5,445 nucleotides of DNA from Thermoprotei archaeon. Its GTDB lineage: Archaea; Thermoproteota; Thermoprotei; QMSL01; B3-G16. The stretch spans positions 1 to 5,445 of the forward strand of contig JAGGUS010000303.1 in the NCBI GenBank assembly GCA_021158375.1, written 5' to 3'. Shown piece after piece: positions 1 through 3,951 of this stretch; the first letter of the stretch is position 1, and every line of letters begins with the position of its first letter. Below the pieces are notes generated by a model that did no database searches, was not told the origin of the DNA, and worked only from the letters and a program-made list of their open reading frames with translations. Made by a program: the position numbers and the translations under genes.

Positions 1-1
1 A

Positions 2-604
2 GCCGTAGCTCTAGTAAGGACATCGCATAATTTCCTAGCAAGATCTAAGTCATTGCTCAAATTCAAACTATTCGCTGATCTATCACTTAACGAAGCCCTT
101 CTTCGTAGCATGGATATCGTAAGTTCCACATTCCTCCGAAATTTACTTGAAGCTACTCGTCTCTTACTTCTCTCCTCCTATGAAAGTTCGCCTTTAGAAA
201 GGTTCATAATGCACTTAGATAAAGTATTAAAGCTTACCAAGGATATAAAGGAGAGGCTTAAAGCATTGAGACCAACTCTTCTAATCTCACTAATAATATA
301 CTCCTGCATTCTATACCTTTCAACAACTACATTAAAAGCTATGAGCTCAGCTATTCAAGGAGGTTTTTCTGGCGTTGAAGCATCTGCTATAATAATCCGT
401 AATTTTTCGTCGTCTTCCATAGAGCAATTAGAGAAGTGCTGTCTACTATGTATCTTAATATCTTCTAGTTCCCTATCGTTAGTTGATGCCCTAACTGAAG
501 ATTTCTCGCCATGGGCCTTCTTTAAGTACTTCCCTGCATATTCGCTAATTGCGCTTTTAACATATCTAATACTTAGTACATTTGTGCCATTAGGGGGGAT
601 TTAG
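2..604 (+). CDS. TadC/FlaJ-like (T2SS-F) pilus platform protein, C-terminal part, truncated by window edge
   Basis: The frame is open from base 2 to the TAG at 602-604 (200 residues). A TTG at 53 is in frame, but the reading continues to the window edge without a stop, so the true start is outside. What is visible is a mostly helical, charged region (residues about 1-91), a hydrophobic segment (about 92-109), a loop of about 35 residues, then two more hydrophobic segments (about 146-163 and 178-195). This order of cytoplasmic helical domain, one membrane helix, outer loop and two closing helices is how archaeal TadC/FlaJ proteins end. Those proteins form the inner-membrane platform on which the secretion ATPase acts in archaeal pili and archaella. 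The loop carries one N-F-S sequon, consistent with it facing outward. The next gene starts one base after this stop. The family call rests on topology and on the small anchored proteins that follow, not on a signature motif. Another polytopic membrane protein is possible. Confidence 0.6.
   Translation, partial: AVALVRTSHNFLARSKSLLKFKLFADLSLNEALLRSMDIVSSTFLRNLLEATRLLLLSSYESSPLERFIMHLDKVLKLTKDIKERLKALRPTLLISLIIYSCILYLSTTTLKAMSSAIQGGFSGVEASAIIIRNFSSSSIEQLEKCCLLCILISSSSLSLVDALTEDFSPWAFFKYFPAYSLIALLTYLILSTFVPLGGI
592..598 (+). promoter_or_regulatory. G-run ribosome binding site for the 606 start
   Basis: AGGGGGG lies inside the last codons of the upstream gene and ends 7 bases before the ATG at 606. 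It can pair with the pyrimidine-rich 3' end of archaeal 16S rRNA, though it is not the canonical GGAGG. It supports translational coupling of the two genes. Confidence 0.55.
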
Positions 605-605
605 T

Positions 606-914
606 ATGAATTACGATGTAATGGCAATAGTATTAGTGATGCTAATCTCTATATATCTCTTAACTTCTTCGCTTACAAGAATAAATTCTCGATATCTTTC
701 AGAAATCCAGAGTGCTGATGTTAAGCTTCAACTTGAAAAAGCCCTTATTAATGATTATATGGCTAGTAATTTTACTAACTGTGAAGTAGTGGCTTTTAAT
801 TGCATAGGTGGGGATCTTCGCGTTATTATAGTTAATAAACCTTCCTTAGTATCTAATTCCATTACCATGTTCATAATATTGGATAATGGAACGCTCATTA
901 GGATACGTCTATGA
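606..914 (+). CDS. Small single-anchor exported protein, pilin-like candidate (102 aa)
   Basis: I do not recognise the family. Residues about 5-23 form one hydrophobic segment, preceded by only four polar residues. The rest (about 78 residues) is soluble and starts with a charged helical stretch (about 25-50), as in pilin-like proteins where the hydrophobic helix continues into an amphipathic one. The soluble part contains two N-glycosylation sequons (N55-F-T and N94-G-T) and two cysteines seven residues apart (C59, C66) that could form a disulfide outside the cell. There is no [KR]-G class III prepilin cleavage site before the hydrophobic stretch, so it may remain an uncleaved anchor. It begins one base after the TadC/FlaJ-like gene and ends ten bases before the next start, so it is clearly operonic. 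A minor pilin-like or assembly role is inferred from context only. Confidence 0.75.
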   Translation: MNYDVMAIVLVMLISIYLLTSSLTRINSRYLSEIQSADVKLQLEKALINDYMASNFTNCEVVAFNCIGGDLRVIIVNKPSLVSNSITMFIILDNGTLIRIRL

Positions 915-918
915 GGTG
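913..918 (+). promoter_or_regulatory. Shine-Dalgarno GAGGTG deciding the TTG start at 925
   Basis: GAGGTG matches the archaeal anti-Shine-Dalgarno and ends six bases before TTG 925. The ATG at 886 in the same frame lies inside the preceding gene and has no comparable site, and the GTG at 916 lies within the Shine-Dalgarno itself. The site therefore points to TTG 925 as the start. Confidence 0.7.
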
Positions 919-924
919 GGAATC

Positions 925-1287
925 TTGCGCACCTTAGAAGCCTTACTCATAGCACTACTAGTGATCTCAACAGATGCTTATATCATTAATTACACTCCAT
1001 ACATTATGTTATCGATACCTTATGGTATAGGCATTGGAAGAGTTCTCGCATGGCTTGATTCTGTTGGTCTGCTAAAGAAGCTGATATATTCTAGGAAATA
1101 TGATGAGCTTAATAGAATGTTGCTGTTACTATTAGATAAACCATTCTCGCTTGAGATATACGCTATTAATGGTGCTCTCATCTTTCAAAGCGGTTCTATA
1201 AACAGACCGTATAGCCATTCTATAGTTTACGTAATAACTGGAGTTAACGGCAGTTTCGACCCTAGAATTATAGTCTTAAGGGTGTGA
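925..1287 (+). CDS. Small membrane-anchored exported protein of pilus-like operon (120 aa)
   Basis: The family is not recognised. I chose TTG 925 because GAGGTG sits six bases upstream and the ATG at 886 would overlap the previous gene by 29 bases. From this start the N-terminus is Met-Arg-Thr-Leu-Glu followed by a hydrophobic stretch (about 6-15), a signal-anchor or signal-peptide layout. Residues 39-79 carry a spaced pattern: VLxxLDxxGLL at 40-50, a tyrosine- and charge-rich helix, a leucine run at 66-70, then LEIY at 76-79. I associate this layout with small archaeal exported proteins near pilus genes, but it is a pattern impression, not a match. Sequons occur at N22-Y-T (followed by Pro, so weak) and N108-G-S. 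The C-terminal half alternates hydrophobic and polar residues, suggesting beta structure as in pilin head domains. The gene ends at the ribosome binding site of the next gene. Confidence 0.7.
   Translation: MRTLEALLIALLVISTDAYIINYTPYIMLSIPYGIGIGRVLAWLDSVGLLKKLIYSRKYDELNRMLLLLLDKPFSLEIYAINGALIFQSGSINRPYSHSIVYVITGVNGSFDPRIIVLRV
1278..1284 (+). promoter_or_regulatory. Ribosome binding site AAGGGTG for the 1290 start
   Basis: AAGGGTG overlaps the end of the upstream gene and ends five bases before GTG 1290. The alternative GTG at 1284 overlaps this site and the upstream TGA (GTGA), so it has no free ribosome binding site. The difference is two residues. Confidence 0.5.
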
Positions 1288-1289
1288 CC

Positions 1290-1907
1290 GTGAACTCAAG
1301 GAGCCAAATATACCTTATAGTTTGCATCATCATAATTATACTCTCCCTATCTCTCCTTAGTGCTTTTGAGCCCTTATATGTAGACGTAGTCGAGGAGGAT
1401 AGTATAGTGATGTTATATCAACTTGAGAGCATAGCAATTGAGGCTTTAGCCTATGGGTCAACGAAGTACGTAATGAACAATGTTGCTCTTAATCAAGCTT
1501 TCCTACAGTACGTGCGCAATGCGCTTTACGTTCTTAATCATACTGGTGTATTTAAAGGAAAGGTGGATAAAATCTCTATAGCATGCAGTCTAGTCATTGG
1601 CAGATCCTATAACGTGACATACATTAAGTTATATAGAATAACATACTCATTTTCCTCTCTTAATGGAACTTATATCGTTCATTTAGACGTACTAAATGTC
1701 GATAGGTCAAGTATCTATCCGGTCGTAAAAATTCGATACTATCATTACAGTAGCTTAACGCCCAGTATGATCCGAGTTAGATCACTTGAAGTCATAGGCG
1801 GCATAATATTACGTAATAACGATACGGTATTTACAATAACTGCTCTTTCGAAGAATATAATAATGAAGGATGATTTAGGCATAGTAACATTTTTGCGCAT
1901 CGATTAG
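1290..1907 (+). CDS. Exported single-anchor protein with four N-glycosylation sequons, last gene of pilus-like operon (205 aa)
   Basis: The family is not recognised. GTG 1290 is preferred over the in-frame GTG 1284 because of ribosome binding site spacing; the longer form would be 207 residues. Residues about 7-24 are a strongly hydrophobic isoleucine/leucine-rich segment behind a short N-terminus with one Arg, as expected for an anchor with its C-terminus outside the cell. Residues about 33-85 look helical. From about 93 on, the sequence alternates in a beta-strand manner. Four sequons (N83-H-T, N108-V-T, N125-G-T, N177-D-T) make it the most sequon-rich protein of the window. It has one cysteine in the anchor (C12) and one in the soluble part (C99). 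No class III prepilin site is evident. Being last and largest of three anchored proteins behind a TadC/FlaJ-like gene, it is a candidate surface or assembly component, which is inference from context. A 72-bp gap with a promoter-like element follows. Confidence 0.75.
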   Translation: MNSRSQIYLIVCIIIIILSLSLLSAFEPLYVDVVEEDSIVMLYQLESIAIEALAYGSTKYVMNNVALNQAFLQYVRNALYVLNHTGVFKGKVDKISIACSLVIGRSYNVTYIKLYRITYSFSSLNGTYIVHLDVLNVDRSSIYPVVKIRYYHYSSLTPSMIRVRSLEVIGGIILRNNDTVFTITALSKNIIMKDDLGIVTFLRID

Positions 1908-1926
1908 TCCTCAGCAACGCGTAGAA

Positions 1927-1936
1927 TTAAAATATA
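1927..1936 (+). promoter_or_regulatory. TATA-like box upstream of the zinc-finger gene
   Basis: TTAAAATATA, preceded by the purine-rich GTAGAA as a possible BRE, sits about 44-53 bases before ATG 1980. Transcription starting about 25 bases downstream would give a leader of roughly 20 bases that still contains the Shine-Dalgarno. The position is right for an archaeal promoter, but AT-rich DNA yields such boxes by chance. Confidence 0.4.
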
Positions 1937-1965
1937 CTGATTAAAGACGTATTTTAGTAAGCTCT

Positions 1966-1973
1966 GGAGGTGA
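1966..1973 (+). promoter_or_regulatory. Perfect Shine-Dalgarno GGAGGTGA before the zinc-finger gene
   Basis: GGAGGTGA is fully complementary to the archaeal 16S rRNA 3' tail and ends six bases before ATG 1980. It is the strongest ribosome binding site in the window and fixes the start of the following gene. Confidence 0.8.
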
Positions 1974-1979
1974 AAATAT

Positions 1980-2411
1980 ATGTACTCCTACATAACAATG
2001 CAAAACCTCGATAAATACATTGATGAGCTTCAGAAATTGGGCCTTATAGTGATGCTAAAGAAGGATAATCTAACCATATTTACTACAAGGTTTACTAAGA
2101 AGAAGTTCATAGTGGGGACTATTACTTGCCCATATTGTAAAGAGAAAATCGAACTGAGTATAGTCAAAAGGCCTGCTATTGGACGTTATGTAGTAGAGCA
2201 AGATGTATCTGCATTTAAGAATCATATGGAATTAAAGCATAAGGAGGAATTTGAACGGGCATGGATAAAGTTGTCGAGAGAACCTTATCAACAAGGCTCA
2301 TGGCATATAGTCCGAAGGTATGTATGCCGTAAGTGTAATTACAAGAGTAGGCGGTATACTGATGTCTTAATACACATAATAACAAGGCATAGATTCTCCA
2401 TCAGTTCTTAA
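1980..2411 (+). CDS. Two-finger C2H2 zinc-finger protein (143 aa)
   Basis: This is a small, probably nucleic-acid-binding protein of the archaeal C2H2 type. Two zinc-binding sets are visible. The first is C50-x2-C53 with H82-x4-H87, with an unusually long 28-residue spacer. The second is C116-x2-C119 with H132-x4-H137, a canonical 12-residue spacer ending near the C-terminus. The second finger and its approach are rich in Lys and Arg (RRYVCRKC, then KSRR), as expected for binding DNA or RNA. The first 48 residues contain a helix-like stretch (about 8-21) and then beta-like segments; I see no known domain there. It has its own promoter-like box and a perfect Shine-Dalgarno, so it seems separately expressed from the pilus-like genes. 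A role in regulating its neighbours is possible but unsupported. The zinc-finger call is strong; the target is unknown. Confidence 0.85.
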   Translation: MYSYITMQNLDKYIDELQKLGLIVMLKKDNLTIFTTRFTKKKFIVGTITCPYCKEKIELSIVKRPAIGRYVVEQDVSAFKNHMELKHKEEFERAWIKLSREPYQQGSWHIVRRYVCRKCNYKSRRYTDVLIHIITRHRFSISS

Positions 2412-2454
2412 TGAAGTGAACATTATACGCTATCCTAATTATTCCCTAACAGAA

Positions 2455-2464
2455 TTAATATTAA
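2455..2464 (+). repeat. 10-bp AT palindrome before the 68-residue gene
   Basis: TTAATATTAA is a perfect inverted repeat without a spacer, directly abutting the GGGAGG ribosome binding site. It could be an operator half-site pair or part of an AT-rich promoter. In AT-rich DNA a 10-bp palindrome is not rare, so its function is unproven. Confidence 0.3.
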
Positions 2465-2470
2465 GGGAGG
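2465..2470 (+). promoter_or_regulatory. Shine-Dalgarno GGGAGG for the 2478 start
   Basis: GGGAGG ends seven bases before ATG 2478. It supports the small downstream frame being a translated gene rather than a chance reading frame. Confidence 0.7.
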
Positions 2471-2477
2471 CTAGTAT

Positions 2478-2684
2478 ATGGATGATGAGCTCTCTTCATT
2501 ACTTGACGATGTAATACAAATTATGAGAAGAGTCAAGGAGAAATTGGATATGCTCTATTCTGATTTCGCTAAATCAAGCATTACTAGAGGGCGTAAACTA
2601 TTATTCTTTGAAACACTCAATGATGTAGACGAAGCCTTAAAACTTCTAAGTACTGTGAAGCGTAAACTCCATGAGTTATCATAG
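2478..2684 (+). CDS. Small charged helical protein of unknown function (68 aa)
   Basis: The family is not recognised. The protein is almost entirely predicted helix by eye: residues about 1-30 and 43-67 each show hydrophobic residues at heptad-like spacing among Asp, Glu, Lys and Arg, separated by a short Ser/Thr/Arg/Gly-containing turn near 33-39. This suggests a helical hairpin or a dimerising coiled coil. It has no cysteines, no membrane segment and no signal peptide, so it is likely cytoplasmic. The start is supported by GGGAGG seven bases upstream. It lies 66 bp after the zinc-finger gene on the same strand and could share its transcript. Its TAG at 2682-2684 overlaps the TGA of the convergent pncB gene within six bases. 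It could be a small adaptor or a nucleic-acid-associated protein, but nothing in the sequence decides this. Confidence 0.7.
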   Translation: MDDELSSLLDDVIQIMRRVKEKLDMLYSDFAKSSITRGRKLLFFETLNDVDEALKLLSTVKRKLHELS

Positions 2685-3878
2685 TTCACTTACTTTACTA
2701 AGTTGCTCTAGTACATACCTCCTAATCTTGTCAACTGAAGGTAACTTTCTAATTATCTTGCCTCTCTCTATATACTTCACTAATATGTTCTCCATTTTAC
2801 TACCGCACTTGGGACATTTAGGAGGTTCAGCATTCCAAGGAGTTACTACATACTCTAAGTCGTTTGGGCATCTCCATACAACCTTTCTACCGCTAAACTT
2901 CCCTCTTTTAGCCACGGGCTTCCCCTCTACAGCTACTATATCCATTGCTAAGTCGACTACAGGTGCATTAGATACATAGGTCCCTATTCCAAAACCATCT
3001 GCCCCTGCATCTGCTAACTCCTTTACATTATGTTCATTTACTCCGCCAGATACTATTATCTTAACATTCTTATGCCCTCTTATGTCCAATTCCCAGCGCA
3101 CTTCCCTTATTATATCTGCGAAATTGCCCTTTCTTGAACTAGGCGTATCTAAGCGAACTCCATATATTCTATCCTTTAACGCCTCTGCGGCCATTACTGC
3201 CTCTATTTTCTCATCATAAAATGTATCGACTAGCATTATTCTAGGAACTTCAGGAGGCATTACTTCATCGAAGGCTTTCCATGCCTTTACCTGATCTCTC
3301 ATCACTATTATGAGTGCATGAGGCATCGTTCCCATTGGCTTTTTCCCGATTGTTTTGGCCCCTATTAAGCTTGAGACTCCATCAAATCCGCCTATGTACG
3401 CAGCTCTATCAAGCATAGGTGCCAGTGCAGGATGCATTCTCCTTATACCAAATGCGAGAAGTAATTTGTCCTTACCTACAATTTTACGTATTCTAGCGGC
3501 TCTTGTGGCTACTCCACTAGCTTGACATAGAAACCCTAAGAGCGGTGTCTCGTATATACAAAATTCATAGTAAGGGCCTTCGATTATAACGAGAGGTATC
3601 TTCACTCCATAGTAGTCCTTAGCCCTTACTATAGTTCCTTCAGGGACCGAATAAACGTCTATTGGCAATCCTTCTAATAATCTTAACGCTTCATCTAGTC
3701 CTGTAAATACAGCCCATGGCCACTTTTCAGGTAGGGAACTGACTGTTATTTCGGCTATTACATTAACCTTATCATAGCCTTTAGCCTTGAGTATCTCTTT
3801 AGTCCTTACGAAATAAACATCTGTTGTCTCCCCTCTCTTTATCTCTTCATCAGTAGCTATGTGAAATAGTCTCTCCAA
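2679..3878 (-). CDS. pncB: Nicotinate phosphoribosyltransferase, archaeal type (399 aa)
   Basis: The enzyme converts nicotinate and PRPP, with ATP hydrolysis, to nicotinate mononucleotide in the Preiss-Handler route of NAD salvage, in the cytoplasm. The N-terminal domain (about 1-110) and barrel domain (about 111-310) are in the expected order. Visible family elements are GTMPH (183-187), where H187 matches the histidine that is phosphorylated in bacterial and yeast enzymes; VDTFYDEK (217-224); RLDTPS (242-247); and the phosphate-binding VSGGV (276-280) and GIGT (297-300). A C-terminal extension (about 318-399) carries C337, C355 and C358, like the zinc-knuckle segment of the Thermoplasma enzyme, but I see only three cysteines. 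The start is TTG 3878; the upstream frame closes at a TAA within 24 bases, leaving no better start, and an AGGGGGG run lies eight bases upstream. It follows hel308 on the same strand but has its own promoter-like boxes. The length is normal for archaeal members. Confidence 0.92.
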   Translation of the reverse strand: MERLFHIATDEEIKRGETTDVYFVRTKEILKAKGYDKVNVIAEITVSSLPEKWPWAVFTGLDEALRLLEGLPIDVYSVPEGTIVRAKDYYGVKIPLVIIEGPYYEFCIYETPLLGFLCQASGVATRAARIRKIVGKDKLLLAFGIRRMHPALAPMLDRAAYIGGFDGVSSLIGAKTIGKKPMGTMPHALIIVMRDQVKAWKAFDEVMPPEVPRIMLVDTFYDEKIEAVMAAEALKDRIYGVRLDTPSSRKGNFADIIREVRWELDIRGHKNVKIIVSGGVNEHNVKELADAGADGFGIGTYVSNAPVVDLAMDIVAVEGKPVAKRGKFSGRKVVWRCPNDLEYVVTPWNAEPPKCPKCGSKMENILVKYIERGKIIRKLPSVDKIRRYVLEQLSKVSEL

Positions 3879-3886
3879 GCTAATAA

Positions 3887-3892
3887 CCCCCC
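3887..3892 (-). promoter_or_regulatory. G-run ribosome binding site supporting the pncB TTG start
   Basis: On the minus strand, AAGGGGGG ends eight bases before TTG 3878 (GGGGGG at these coordinates). With the in-frame TAA a little further upstream, it makes TTG 3878 the best start for pncB. The same A-G6 run precedes the 606 gene. Confidence 0.55.
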
Positions 3893-3917
3893 TTACACCT
3901 TACTGATGAAGAATATG

Positions 3918-3934
3918 TTTAAAAACTATATAAG
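3918..3934 (-). promoter_or_regulatory. Probable pncB promoter: overlapping TATA-like boxes
   Basis: Reading the minus strand, CTTATATAG (3934-3926) is followed directly by TTTTTAAA (3925-3918); both resemble archaeal TATA elements. A transcription start about 25 bases downstream would fall near 3895-3905, leaving a leader of some 17-27 bases that includes the G-run ribosome binding site. The T5 at 3925-3921 may also help end the hel308 transcript. Confidence 0.5.
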
Positions 3935-3951
3935 GTAATCACTATAACTCC

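Noticed and set aside
53..604. First gene starting at TTG 53
   Set aside because: The frame continues upstream to base 2 without a stop, no good ribosome binding site precedes 53, and the product would be too short for the platform family. It is a truncated gene.
1946..1958. Possible terminator (T4 run) after the pilus-like operon
   Set aside because: Only four Ts without a stem, and it falls within the leader region of the next gene. Too weak to annotate.
2421..2428. CATTATAC as a TATA box for the 68-residue gene
   Set aside because: Position is roughly suitable, but the match is poor and nothing else supports it. The gene may be co-transcribed with the zinc-finger gene.
2671..2979. 102-residue open frame on the + strand
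   Set aside because: It is antisense to the well-supported pncB coding sequence, has no ribosome binding site, and its start lies inside the 68-residue gene.
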